64,000 nucleotides of DNA, taken from positions 62,001 to 126,000 of the forward strand of contig NW_013547005.1 in assembly GCF_000711695.1 (NCBI RefSeq). Reading direction: 5' to 3'. Position numbers and translations under genes: made by a program. Shown in pieces: positions 1 to 11,459 of the stretch (position 1 is the stretch's first letter; the number at the start of each line of letters is the position of its first letter). This DNA comes from Tilletiaria anomala UBC 951. Its lineage: Eukaryota; Basidiomycota; Exobasidiomycetes; Georgefischeriales; Tilletiariaceae. The notes beneath the pieces were generated by a model. That model searched no databases. It was given only the letters and a program-made list of their open reading frames with translations, and was not told where the DNA came from.

Positions 1-738
1 CGAGAACTAGGTTGTCTCTCTGTACCTGTCTCAACCCTCAGACCGTTTTGTGCTGCGCTCCTGCTGCAACCTCATACTAGGTAACGCATGCATACAAAGG
101 GTGCGCAGTGCTTATTCGATACAATTCTTCATCATATGTACATACTACCAGGAGAGCAGGTGGAAAGTGGAAGCGAAGGGGCAAGCCGGGAAGGGAGGTA
201 GTGAAGGCAATGGAAAGCGGTCACGCGCAGAGCATGAATCGGTGCTCAGCACGATGGCAATTCAGGCAATTCTTCTACCTCCCTGCCCGGCTTGCCCCTT
301 CCCCTCCACCGATAGTCTAAGTACACAATGCATGCTTCGACCAAACGTATCTTGCTTCTCTCTGTCTAGCATGATGGTTTGTTAAAAGTACTTCAAATCG
401 GCGCGAGCAACAGGTGGATGCATTTGCAAGGCATGAGCCTTCGCGGACTCGGGAAGCGCAAGACCGAGCCCGAAATGAGACCCCGCTGATGACGCCTCCG
501 AATCATCCGAACGCAGCGAGACTACTAGCCCTTTATGGCCGTATAGTGCGACAAGCTATGCACCAACAGGCACCGACTGGATACTTTGACTACCTATGCT
601 ATCGTCTTCTAACCTATAATTAGATGCTTTCTGCGGCAGTATTGGCCCGCTGATTGTTCCGCCACAGATGTCTCGTGCCACGAGGCAGCATCAGGCTGAA
701 TTAGTGTAATGGATTCCTTCTATGCATATCCCAAAGTA
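1..738. other. Spacer, no gene recognised
   Basis: This stretch lies downstream of the aminotransferase gene. The open frames in it (for example 50-385) show low-complexity or unrecognisable translations and no splice-linked continuation. I see no RNA gene or repeat. Confidence 0.5.
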
Positions 739-2189
739 TCAAGCCAACAGTTCCCTCATAAGCTCAACGCATGTCTTGTTCTCCTCTTCTGTGCCGACCG
801 TGATCCTCAAGGCGCCATCGCAGCCAAGCTCTTTACTCCGATCCCTGACGACCAGCCCATTTTGCTCGGCCATGGCTTTGTACACCTTGCCTGCCCGCGC
901 ACTGTCTGGGCGAGCACCCGGCTCTGAGCGCGGTCGATCGAGCACGACAGCGAGCAGGAAGTTCGCTTCGTTGTTGCCCAGGATCGGCCCGATGGACGGG
1001 ATCGCCTGCAGATCCCGTGCCAGCCGGTCGCGGTTAGCAAGAAGCGTGCGAATGTTGGCGTGCATCTTGTCCAACCCTGGGTCTGAGAGCGCCAAGCTAG
1101 CAAGATGAGCGGTGGGCACCGAGATGTTGTACGGTGCTTTGGTATTGTTGAGGATCTGTATCAATGGCGGTTGCGCGTACGCGATGCCAAGGCGGATCGC
1201 GGCAAGGCCAAATGCTTTGGATAAGGTCTGTGTCACGATCACGTTTGCGTAGGAGTGTACCAGCTCCACAGCGGATACTGGCACTTCCGAGGTCGGCGAC
1301 CGAGCGCCGAAACGAGCCTCCTCCTCGGCAAAGTCGATGTAAGCTTCATCGACTACGACTAGACCAGACCAATCGGGGAAGTCAAGAATCCGCTGAATGG
1401 ATGAGATGGAAAGCAGTGTGCCCGTTGGGTTGCCAGGAGAACACAAGAAGAGAATCTTGATCGATGGGTCCGCACGAAGATTCTCCAGGACCTTCGTAAT
1501 GGAAGTGAGGGGATCCAGGGTCAGCAGACGTTGGGGGAAATAGAACCACAGCCATCAATGTGCGTGCGCACCTTGTCCGTGTCAAGACTAAAGCGCTGCT
1601 TCTCCTCTCCTGCCGGCACATCCACTCGCAGTGGAATCTTAACGACTTCCAGGTCATTGACAGCTGCACAGACACAGTACATGCCGTATGTTGGCGGGCA
1701 GATTGCGATCTTGTCCTTGCCCGGTCGCCCGACGACGCGCTGAATCAGGTCGAGTACCTCATCGGAGCCTACACCGAGAAATACGTACGAGTCGTCCGGC
1801 ACACCGCGCAGGGACGCTAAGCGAGGCTTAATGTTGTAGAGAGAAGGGTCAGGATACCGGTGCAGCGCAAGCGTATCTGCCGCGCCCGCGCCGTTGATCG
1901 GTGTTGCCATGCCATTCTGTGTTCCAGCCTGTGCTTGGGCAGACGATGACAATGATGCGAGAGCTTGGTGAGGGACCGATGCTCCCTCAGGCAAACAGTG
2001 ACCCAGGCTGTTTTCATTGGCATCAAGCAGGATCCCCTCTTGGTAGTCGTCGCGTGCACAACGATAAGGCTGCAACGAGAGGATATTGGGCCGAATGATG
2101 GAAGAGAGCTTGAAGTGCGGCGGCTTGAGCCTGGTGCTCGGTTTTGCGCCTCCCTTGGACGAGATGCCCGGAACTTGGAGTGCAGACAT
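739..2189 (-). CDS. HIS5: Histidinol-phosphate aminotransferase
   Basis: The product is a PLP-dependent aminotransferase that makes L-histidinol phosphate from imidazole acetol phosphate in histidine synthesis. The model is complement(join(739..1491,1572..2189)), 456 residues. The 80-bp intron has a GTGCGC donor, a CTGAC branch-like site and a GAAG acceptor, and restores the reading FSLDTDK then VLENLRADPSIK. Visible family motifs are LDANENSLG near the N-terminus, LHRYPDP, FLGVGSDEVLD, CSPGNPTGT, VVDEAYIDF and TQTLSKAFGLAAIRLG, where the lysine (about residue 298) should form the Schiff base. The protein is somewhat longer than the usual 380-430 residues because of an Ala/Ser/Gln-rich insert around residues 65-90. 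The start is the first ATG of the frame. The gene diverges from MED17. The assignment is firm. Confidence 0.93.
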
Positions 2190-2648
2190 GGCGAAATTAT
2201 ATTGGACCAGCAGGACTGACTAAGAGCAATAGTCCATCCACGTAACTCCTGTAGGCTGTGTGGGCTGACAATAACGGGATATATATCTGTCGAAAGCACC
2301 TCGAACGAGTCACTGCAGTAATGCAATACAAACTGCTTTTCGGACTTGTGCTTGGCCCAACCATTGCACCGAATAATGAATGACCCCAATTAAAGTCACG
2401 TGCGCCACCACGAACCATACCCTACACGCCACAGGAAGCTTGGCATTGAGATCGTGAACGAGAAGTCACCAATATTGGAGTAGCTATATTTCAAGGTCCT
2501 CAATACCACAAACGTGAAGCGACGCGGACACAGCCTCCAACGTTAAATAATCGGGACTGGAGAATATAATTCGCATGCTGTTTGGCGGAGTTTGTGCTGG
2601 GAGAGCCGCGAAACCGGGACGTAACCTCCGCGGCGCGCACCGTCCAGC
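2190..2648. promoter_or_regulatory. Divergent promoter region, HIS5 / MED17
   Basis: This 459-bp spacer separates two outward-facing start codons and must hold both promoters. I see no clear Gcn4-type TGACTCA site and no other element I would name. Confidence 0.45.
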
Positions 2649-5452
2649 ATGAGCCCCTCAGAAACGCCAGCAGCAGCGCTTGCACTGGCACTCGAGCCAC
2701 CCGTCCCTACAGCTTCTCGATCTGGCGGAGCAGGTTATGGCGCCGCATCTATAAGCGCTTATGATTTTTCCCAACTTGACATTCTCGCCCAGCAAAGACG
2801 CTTGCTAGAAGTCGGCGTAACTGGCGAGCTCATCTTCGAAAGTGCGCAACAGGCGGACCCGCCCCTTTCCACCAAGCTACAGAAGCTGTGGGCAGAGCGC
2901 GGAGACTTTTCAAAGTTCAGCACAAAAGCGCTGACCATCAAAGACAGCGAAGATGCGGACCAAGACGGTGAAGGAGATGGAACAATAGCAGTCCTGGGCA
3001 TTGATGATGAGGACGATGATGGACATAGCGAAGGTAAGGTAGCTGGAGCAAGCGGGCAACAGACAGGGAACACTTCGGTCTCCCAGCAACAATCTTCCAA
3101 TATTCATTCATCTGCAATGATCTCGATCCCGGAGATGATTGCATTAAAAGAGCGCATGCTAGCGCAGCTCACAGCAGCTCAGCACGCCGTACACTTTAGC
3201 AATATGCTCCTTTCGTTGCTCATTGCCGGTGCCAAACCTGCCGCTGCACCCACATTCGGTACTGCTTTAAAAACGGCTTCGCGCGCAGGATCACCGGAAC
3301 TTGGTGCAGGAAAAGCTGGCAGTAGCACTGGCGGCGGTGGCGCCGGCGTAGGAGGCACCCAAGCAGCTGAAGACGGAGGGTGGGGCATTGATCCGTCCGT
3401 AATCGGCTTGACGCGGATCGCGCTCAAAGAAGACCCGAGCGAGTCACCCGCGTACTTGGGAGATACAGCGAACTCCGCTCGAGGAGATGGCCAAGGTCTT
3501 TCGGCAGCGCAGGTGAATGCGCTCAAGAGCGAAGCTGAGATCGCACATGAACGCGCACTCGCGCTCGGAATGCAACGGGATGGGATCACAAGCGCCATTG
3601 CGATTCTCCGACGCGGCGCAGAGCAGATACGGTCGGCCGTCGGGGCCAGTGCCTCTCCATCTGAGAGCGGCGCTGAAGCCGCTCAGCCGCAATCACCGAG
3701 TCGTAGAGCGCTCGCGGAGCGAATACGATGGGAAGGCCTGAAGCGTCTCAAGTCCGGAACCAGTACTGAGGCAGGCTTGAGCGGCGGAGGCGCATGGGGT
3801 GTCCGCGGTGGCAAGCCCATCGAGATGGAGATGCGGCGAAAATCAGGGCTTCTCGTTCAGGGCATGCCAAATGTGAACAAGGCCGAAGAGGCTAGAGACG
3901 CTTGGATTGGATGGGGAGTGCCAGAGTGTGAGTGCCGATGCTGACCATGCGGATTCCCCAAGCGGTTATTTAAGCAGCGAACTTTTTTTGCTGCGCTTTG
4001 TACATAGCGCACCCTCGCTATCGCCGGCGAACGCTCGCTTATTTTGCGTCTGAGGCGACTCTCGACTCGAAAGCTGATGGGCAAGAGTTGCCGGACGACC
4101 CGGCAGCCATTCCAGATCACATCATTGCCAAGCACATTGTTATACCAGACCGTCCTAACAAGCGACTGCGTGTTGCATTCAAGCTCCGCACAAGCGGAAA
4201 GGCTGCTCATGTTGCGGAGAGTAGCAAAGTTGTAGACGCAATAGGGGAAGAAGAGGTGCTGCTGTGCAGTGACCTGACCAATGGCGAAGAGTCAGCACAG
4301 AGCGCAGAAACAACCATCGATGCGGTACTGCAACGGGCTGTGGATGAGATTGCAGATGTGGAGCTTTTCGACGAGGTTAGCAGCTACTGCATTGGACGCG
4401 GTGAAGTTTGAAGCATCCACTGACACCACGTTTGACCTCCCGCTGGCGGAATGTACCTTCAGATTACACGACAAGCACGCCAGCTCTCCAGCACCTACGA
4501 CATCAGCATCTCTGCTGAATCGGTAAAGCTGGCATTGACGCCCGATGTGACGCTTTCTTACGAGTTCGTGCCCACTTGTGTGACGTCGGCGACCCACGAA
4601 AAGACATCATCTTCAGCGCGTCATGAGGCTCATCAGGTTGAAGGAAAAGGGACTGCAGAGCACTATTCGCCAATTGCAGCAGCTCTTTGTTGGGTCGCAC
4701 GGCTAGCGCTTGTGCAAAAGTACAAGCGAGTCGCCAGGGCGATGCAAGCTGGAGACGAGGCAAGCCTGGGCACTCATATGGTGCCCCATGCAAGTGAGGC
4801 AAATGCATCGGTGCTCGCGCCAGTCATTGGCCTTTTCCTCTACTGCAGAGTGAGTTGCTTGATTTCATTCTTTCCGTTGTCACTTGTTCTGTCTCTAACA
4901 ATCTGAATTGCCTGTGGCACCGGCGCACGCGCCTCGCAGACGGCCAGCGCGCTCAAAGGAAAGCTCTCAGAACTCAGAACCGAATTTCCAGAGTGTACGC
5001 TGGTATTCGAGCCATTTGCAAGTGTGCAGGATGTGCAGAAGTGGTTGGCTAGCTTCATCGGCGGCATAGACCTGGCACGCTCGCAACTATGTGGGACAGT
5101 TACGGTGCTGCGTACGTCACTATCAGATCGGAAAAAGGCGCGAAGAGAGACATCTACTTCTGTTTCGAACGCCATCGGAAAGCCGCAGAATGAGCAGGAG
5201 CAAGAGCAGCAGCCACAACGAAAAAAGAACCAGCTCGTGCCTATCGCGCTGATCGAGCTCAGCTTCCCATCCGAAGCATCTATCGAGTTTCCGCTCAAGG
5301 AAAGCAGCACATCATCCGGCTCGGCTAAGGGCAATGGAGGGGTCAGCAGCGCGGGCGTCAGGCTTGATCGCGTCGGCGTCGATAAGGCAACAGAATATTT
5401 GCGAGAGGAGCTGAACCGACTTCGCGAGACTGCTGAAAGCTTCGGTGCTTGA
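2649..5452 (+). CDS. MED17: Mediator complex subunit 17 (Srb4-type)
   Basis: This is a nuclear scaffold subunit of the Mediator head module, which links activators to RNA polymerase II. The model is join(2649..3927,4008..4375,4463..4849,4940..5452), 848 residues. All three introns (80, 87 and 90 bp) have GT-AG ends and in-frame joins. Family signs are the N-terminal KLWAERGDFSKFS, the conserved DAWIGWGVPE followed across intron 1 by RRRTLAYF, and NKRLRVAFKL and ELFDEITRQARQL across intron 2. An acidic stretch near residues 95-120 and a Gly/Ala-rich linker around residues 220-240 are lineage-specific low-complexity inserts. The C-terminus has a basic, Gln-rich segment and a predicted helix. 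The family call rests on these motifs and on length; no alignment was run. Confidence 0.85.
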
Positions 5453-5738
5453 GGAAGTCAGGAACTCTCTTTGGCTCCTTGCTGCTTTTGGAGGCGCATC
5501 AAAAGGAGTATATTTACATTGGCTTTACCTCGCACATCATATGCGCAATTTCCCTCCTACACAGCCACGAACCAACAGCTGCGTTTGATGAACTCTCGAC
5601 GCGTCGTTGACCGTGAGCTACGTCTTCTTTTAACCGTCGCCTACATGTACCTCTCATTCTTTCCTCTTTTCATCCTTTCTACTGCCCTTTCTGCCCCCTT
5701 CGCCGGTAAGCGGGTCCAGTAGCGATTGTTCTGTTGTC

Positions 5739-7480
5739 ATGACCTCCTCCACGCCTCGTCATGCCCTGCTCAGGGACCCCAAGTCAATTTTTACCTTGTT
5801 GAATCCTTAGAATGGTACACTCGTATCTGGCGCGCTCTGGCAGTGGCTTGGGGACAAAGCTAAACTCTTTGCGCATATGGGCATTACCCCTGTGTGGTCT
5901 CCCCCTCCCCGCTTACAAGGCCTAATCACAGCATGGCAATGGAGATGGTGAGCACTTGCATGCAACCACGGTGGCGACTACTGCTTCCACCGTAGGGATT
6001 GCAATTGCACTCAAGAGGATGGCGCTGGTCGGCTTGATAATACGCCATTCAATTCCACAGCGTATGATCTCTCGAATTTTGGAGAGTACATCAAGAATTC
6101 GAATGCTGAGAACGCTGAAACCAGGATCAAGTACGGCACAGAGGATCAACTGGAAGTGACGATGAAGACGCTTCGCGAGAACGGTGTTGGTTGCGAGTTC
6201 GAGTGGTTACGCCTCACCCGTGTCACTGGCTAAGCTGACGTAACTTTTGGTGTACCGCCCAATAGATCGGCATTTACCTGGATGTGGTCATGAATCACAT
6301 GATTGGCGCTGACGACAAGGAAACCTTCCTCGCCCCGTAACGAGAACGATCGACCTTACGAAGGTACAGCGGACCAAATCAAAGGATGCACCAAGTTCAA
6401 GTTCCCCGGTCACGCAGGCAAGTACAGCGACTTCAAATGGAGCTTTCAGAGTTTCATTGGCGTAGATTGGGATGACAAAAAGCAAGGAAAGCGAATGTTC
6501 CGCGTTGCGGGTCGTAGAAAGATGTGGGCGCAAAATGTCGACGGTGAAAAAGGTGGATACAATTTCTGATGTGGGTGCATGCGAGTCCCATCACTATGGC
6601 GGCTCGATTTTGATGCTTCTCCAACAAGGGTGCCAACAATGACCATTCACAGCCGGATATCCGTGGAGACCTGCTCAATTGCGCAAAATGAGTCATTTGC
6701 ACCTTTCCCCTCGAGGGCTTCCATTTCGACGCAATCAAACATATCTCCAGGAAATTCGTCTTCGGCTTTGTCAAGCACGTCTGGGCGGAGGCGCACAAAG
6801 TATCGCGCTGAGCAGACGGGAGTAAACAAATTGGTTAGTCCGGGCCTGTTCAGTGTCGGAGAACACTGTAAAAACTCTGCCAAGTCGTGCGAAGTACACC
6901 TCGACAGCTTTACAGGCGAGCCCTCCTCCCACTTCGATGCTGCGTTGCACTACTACTTTGAAGAGGCAGTTGAGGCAGGTTTGGATTGTGAATTGCTCAA
7001 TATCCTTGAAGGGTCCATCCGGCAAACGCGCCAAGATGAAGCTATCACACTCGTTAACAACCACGACACGCAGGCAGGCCAGGCACTCGAGCCACCCGTC
7101 CCACTGGCCTTTATGCCTTTGGCATACGCCATTATCGCTCTGTGCGAGAGCAGCACGCCCTGCGTCTTTGTCGGCGACCTCCACGGCTGCCACGGTCAGG
7201 TTAAAGATCAACCTGAATTGCTGATCATGCCAAATCTTGTTACCCTTATCGCTGCGCGTAGGCACTTCGCATATATGATGCAGAGGGATTGCTGGGAGCA
7301 CCCCAGCTGCATCGGCTGGGCGCGGGGCGGTGACGAGCACGGGCACGATGGCTGCATTGTCGGGCTTTGCATTGCGGATGAGGGGGCACCAAGGGATGGA
7401 GATGGGGAAAGGGTACGAGGGTCAGCCAGGTCAATGTGACTCGTCAGCATCAGTAGAAAATTAAGTCAACGAATACGTTG
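5739..7480 (+). pseudogene. Decayed GH13 alpha-amylase (cytosolic, maltohexaose-type)
   Basis: Segments in all three forward frames match, in order, a complete fungal cytosolic alpha-amylase of the bacterial liquefying type. The start MTSSTPRHALLRDPK lies at 5739. Then come LWQWLGDKAKLFAHMGIT, YLDVVMNHMIGADDKETF (after a still recognisable intron ending near 6265), FPGHAGKYSDFKW, GVDWDDKK, FHFDAIKHISRKFVFGFVK, VNNHDTQAGQALE, and HPSCIGWARGGDEH. The presumed nucleophile Asp (FDAIKH) and the NHD aspartate are still present, while the acid/base region VGEFW has become VGEHC. At least six frame changes with no room for introns break the frame, including one near the C-terminus, so no functional enzyme can be read. 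A CT-rich tract at 5645-5705 probably marks the old promoter. No signal peptide is seen. Confidence 0.8.
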
Positions 7481-7596
7481 GGAGGAGCTCAAACGCTAAG
7501 CGCACAGCTGCTCAATTTGGGTCTGGGAGGATGCGCAGAAAAGAAAGGAGCTTCCATGAAAGCGAGGCTGAGTTGAAACAAATTGATTGTGCTATT

Positions 7597-8799
7597 TTAT
7601 ACTCTGGTATCAGATGGGTAGTCGTAAAATCCCTGCAAGCATTCATTTCGATTGTAACAGTAAATGTCAGTAAGAGGAACGAGTAGCAATTGCATTTTGC
7701 CTTTATCACAACTATGCATGCAACGGGCTTCGATCGCAGTTTCACCTTTCCGCTCTTCTTTCCATACCAGCCGGCATCAACCATGCGCCCAAGCAAGACA
7801 GAGGGCCTGTACTTCGAGTCGCATGTTTCGCGATACATGGTCTCCATGATGCTGTTGTGAGAAGTATATTGGTCAGCAAAACGGTCGCGAAATTCCAGAA
7901 CAGCGTAGGAGTCAGTGATTGTTCTCACTAAAGGCAGGTGTCGAGGCCGATGAAATCTGCCAGTGCCAACGGGCCCATGGGGTGACCCATACCGAAGCGG
8001 AGACATGTGTCGATGTCCTCCTTGCTTGAAATGCCCTTCTCCAGTGTCATTATCGCCTCGTTGATGAAGGGCATCAGCAGCCGGTTCGAAACAAAGCCGG
8101 GTACGTCGGTGCTATGTGTGACCGTCTTGCCGCAGGCCTCGGCGAATGCGTGCGCACGGTCGACGATGTCCTTACTGGTCTGAAGTGCCGGGATGAGCTC
8201 CACGAGCTTCATGACCGGTACCGGGTTGAAGAAGTGCAATCCGAGCACGCGTTTCGGCCCTTCAATGGCATCTTCCGAGCCAGCCTTTGCATTCTCTGCG
8301 ATGGCACTGGCTGCAATTTTTGTGACGGAAATGGAGGATGTGTTCGTAGCGAGGATTGTGGAGAGTGGTAGTGTTGACGCGAGTGATCCGAAAATCTTTT
8401 GCTTTACGGCTAGCGACTCGGTAGCGGCCTCGATGACCATTTGGGGTGAGTCATCGCTGCTCAACTTAAGCGCGGGGATGCCATCGACGGGGTGCAGGCG
8501 CGCTTTGGCCGCGTCGGCTTCCTCCTGCGTGAGCTTGCCCTTGCTCACATCCTTGGCGAGAAGCTTGTCGAAGAATGCTACACCTTTCTTCAACTGCGCT
8601 GGTGATGCGTCACAGAGCAGGACTTTTGGAACCTGGGCTTTGACTGCCGCGACAAATGCGATGCCTGCAGTGATATAAGGTCATCTTGTCAGCGATTGAC
8701 ACGAGCCACGATGCTAAGAGGCAGCTCACCAAGTCCCATCTGGCCGCTGCCAATGACCCCGAGCGTCTTGACGCCATGCTTTGCTGCGTTGACCGCCAT
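7597..8799 (-). CDS. 3-hydroxyacyl-CoA (3-hydroxybutyryl-CoA) dehydrogenase
   Basis: The product is an NAD-dependent oxidoreductase that oxidises L-3-hydroxyacyl-CoA in beta-oxidation or short-chain acyl-CoA metabolism. The model is complement(join(7597..7632,7746..7851,7929..8664,8730..8799)), 315 residues, the normal length for the HADH/PaaH family. Exon 1 encodes the dinucleotide-binding start GVIGSGQMGLG, split by an intron. The catalytic region LGLHFFNPVPVMKLVELI carries the His and Glu of the family, and VPGFVSNRLLMPFINEA and GMGHPMGPLALADFIGLD belong to the C-terminal domain. The last two exons give SKYRPSVLLGRMVDAGWYG and GFYDYPSDTRV. All introns have GT-AG ends. No presequence or PTS1 is evident, so location is open. 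The 3' end was chosen by the family ending GFYDY. Confidence 0.9.
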
Positions 8800-9178
8800 C
8801 TTTCAACTCCTGTTCGATACCTTCGACAAGTTGCTTGACGATCTTAACAGCTTGAGATCAAAGGGACTGCGAGTACAGAAGGGTGTGAATGAGAGTATTA
8901 ATATGGCTAGGCGATCAACCGCAAAGCCAGATTGCCTCTCGGCGGCCCGTTCCATCAAAGCCGACGATATCCGCTGGACGCGGTGCAATTCTAAGGCGCG
9001 TTCGTCGCTTCGTCTGGCAACAAATCGACTCAATTCAGATCCACCTTACTCCCAAGATATGGGCCGCAGAATGGATGCAATGCTGCTCCGTGAGTTCGGG
9101 TGTAAAGGTGTAGATGGGAAGTGTACGAGTACATGTGGAAAGTCAAGGTAAAGTAAAGCTATTGCGGCATGGCTCTCT
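8800..9178. promoter_or_regulatory. Spacer, promoter side of the HADH gene
   Basis: This spacer lies between the HADH start and the 3' end of the CK2 beta gene, both on the minus strand. Its open frames have no recognisable translation, and I see no further element. Confidence 0.4.
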
Positions 9179-10766
9179 TCACCGCCCGCTTCCCGAGATG
9201 GCCATTGCGTCAGACTTCTCCACTGTCCCTGCAACATCCACCCTGGGCGATAATGCTTCGTCACCATTGCCAATGCTTGCTGGCGATACATCCAAGGTAT
9301 CCGTCGCAGGCTTGTTCGTCGAGCCCGCTGGGAGGCCTTTCATGAGCTCATCGTAGCTCTCTGGGCGCATGCGCAACCAGCGCATCCGTGGACCGCTCTT
9401 TGCGTGCTCGCTGACCCTGAACCCATAGATGCGCGGCGTGTAGAGCCGCTCATTCGGTACTTTTTGGCCAACCAGGTGCGGCGGCATGTGCGAGTCGCTC
9501 CCGCGACCGTCCGGAAAGCCGCCCATGGCGCCTACGCCAGACTCGTCGACGGCGGAAAAGTGCGACGACGGCAGGAGCGGGTTGAGTGATTTCTCATTCG
9601 ACCCCGGTGGCGCGATGGGCGAGGGTGCAATGTCGCGGTAGCATTGGAAAAGGAGGTGCGGAAATGTTGTCCCAAAGAATGCGCCTGGAAACATCCGAGC
9701 CAATGCGCAACGAGCAGCAACAGATCAGTATTTCGCCGCGCAGCTCACGTTGGGAGAGCACTTACCATCGACACCGTGGAATCGGGAAGATGGAGGGGCG
9801 TAGCAGTCGAAGCAATTGGGACAGTAAAGCTGTAGAATGTGCGTTTGTCAGCTTTCACACTGAGTGCAGAGGGGTTCACGAAGGGTCGCTCCAGGAACAT
9901 GCCTTAACAGTGTCCAAGCCTGGCAGGTCCGAGCGTCCGCATGGAAGGACTGGGTGCGAATGGCAGAATACCCGCGGGCAGTATCCAAAGTGACCACTCT
10001 CGAATTTTTCGACCTATTTCAAGAAAGAAGAGGCAAGGGGTCAGGAAGATGCAGCGTGGGCTTCTTGATAGATGGGCTGCGGGACACTGACCATCTGTTG
10101 TAAGCCTTGTCGCGTAAGGATATATCGCTGATGAATCAACCCATATAACAGCTCGGCTGATGACTCAACAATCGAGACATCTGGGATCTTCGGAGAGTCT
10201 TCTTCTGTGCCAAATACATCATCAGAAAGCATCAGTTGAGCAGCCCATATTCCATCGGCCATTGAGTGCAAAAGCTCCACGAGGGCGGCTGAGCGGACTT
10301 ACGTGGCTCAACGTCCAAAATCATCTCAAGAGCTTCGCGATAGAAGGGTACCAGCGCATTTAGCCCGGTCAGATTGAAGTCATCTTCGATAAAGTCCTCG
10401 CTGACTTCTGCAAAGTATTCGTGTCCCGGCAGTGAGCAGAACCAGGATATCCATGTTAGGGAGTCTGTCCCCGATTCTGATGCCGACTCGGATTCTTCTA
10501 ATAAAAAATCAAGGTGTGAATCCAAGAAAGCTCATGAGCATGAAGAGTTCTGCCCATTGATTGCACTCTGAGACTCAGTGTTTCTCACCTTCCAGATCGT
10601 CCTGGCCCATCATGGCATCCCCAACGGCTTCTTCATTTTCGTCTTCTTCTTCCTCTTCCTGATCTTCGTCATACTCGGCCTGCATGGCCTCCGCCCCCTC
10701 GGCGGCGATCATACCCTGCTCCTCGTCCTCGAACAGAGGCCCAGAAATCTTGTTTCCGGCGGACAT
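9179..10766 (-). CDS. CKB1: Casein kinase II regulatory (beta) subunit
   Basis: This is the regulatory dimer that holds the CK2 holoenzyme together. The model is complement(join(9179..9684,9766..9829,9903..10013,10092..10204,10303..10497,10589..10766)), 388 residues. The acidic N-terminus leads into [46 protein letters not shown] and [20 protein letters not shown]. The zinc finger cysteines are C174, C179, C202 and C205 (CPRVFC and CPNC), followed by [12 protein letters not shown]. The intron between GLDTVK and LYCPNC (9830..9902) begins with GC rather than GT (AAG|GCATGT); no GT donor in reach keeps frame and alignment. The C-terminal tail of about 110 residues after the core is Ser/Gly/Pro-rich and longer than in most homologs. 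The identity is very secure. Confidence 0.95.
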
Positions 10767-11459
10767 GTCCCTTACGATGCACTTTCTATCTTCTGCCCTT
10801 CAATGGTTTGAGAGAATGATGGGCACTGTCTCCCGCCTTGATCCACTATCTCCCTGTGGTTGTACAGCTGCTAGTTGGGGAGTGGTACCTCCTGATCCTC
10901 CCGATTGGATGGAAGGTGAAAACCGGAAATTGACAAAGTTGCTTCGGAGGCAGCACCAGACTGCTGTCTGTGAGATGGAAGTATCCCCTGGGTGCCCGAG
11001 TCGTACCGCTTTGGCTGCGATCGATATCAGAGCAGGGAAGCAGGGCAGACCTTCACTGTCAGTCGCTGGTGGTCAGCCGCCGCAAGCTGTGAGGTGCTGC
11101 AATCAACCCGGGATGAGCGAGATCAAGCTTGTTGGCCCATTCTGATGGTGAGTCTGCGATGGGTCTCTCTCTCTGTCTTCCTGCCTTTTCATCGACTCAT
11201 CCAGCCAGGCAACAATCTGGCGGAAAGTGCTGCAGTGCTGTGCTCTATTGTGTATTGCGCTCAGATTGATGCCACCCAAACCAAAAACGGGGATTCAGAT
11301 TCACGTCGCGCTCGCCTCTCGCCTTTCACTCGTCATGCTGCGCGTCTCCAACACTTTTGCACCCTGACGCATCGATCGACCTCCTTTCCTCCCATATCAT
11401 GGCTTCATGTGCGGAGGTGCAACAGATGGCCAGCAGCGGTGCCTGTAAACGATCTGTAT
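10767..11459. promoter_or_regulatory. Divergent promoter region, CK2 beta / AOS1
   Basis: This 693-bp spacer separates two outward-facing genes. A frame from 10992 runs open into AOS1 exon 1, but its translation upstream of 11460 is unlike the family, so I treat it as 5' leader. I see no specific motif. Confidence 0.4.

Noticed and set aside
50-385. 111-codon frame at the left edge
   Set aside because: No family features, no splice-linked partner, composition of noncoding DNA.
11145-11459. Long N-terminal extension of AOS1 from an upstream in-frame ATG
   Set aside because: The translation is unlike the family and the normal start region lies at 11460-11471.
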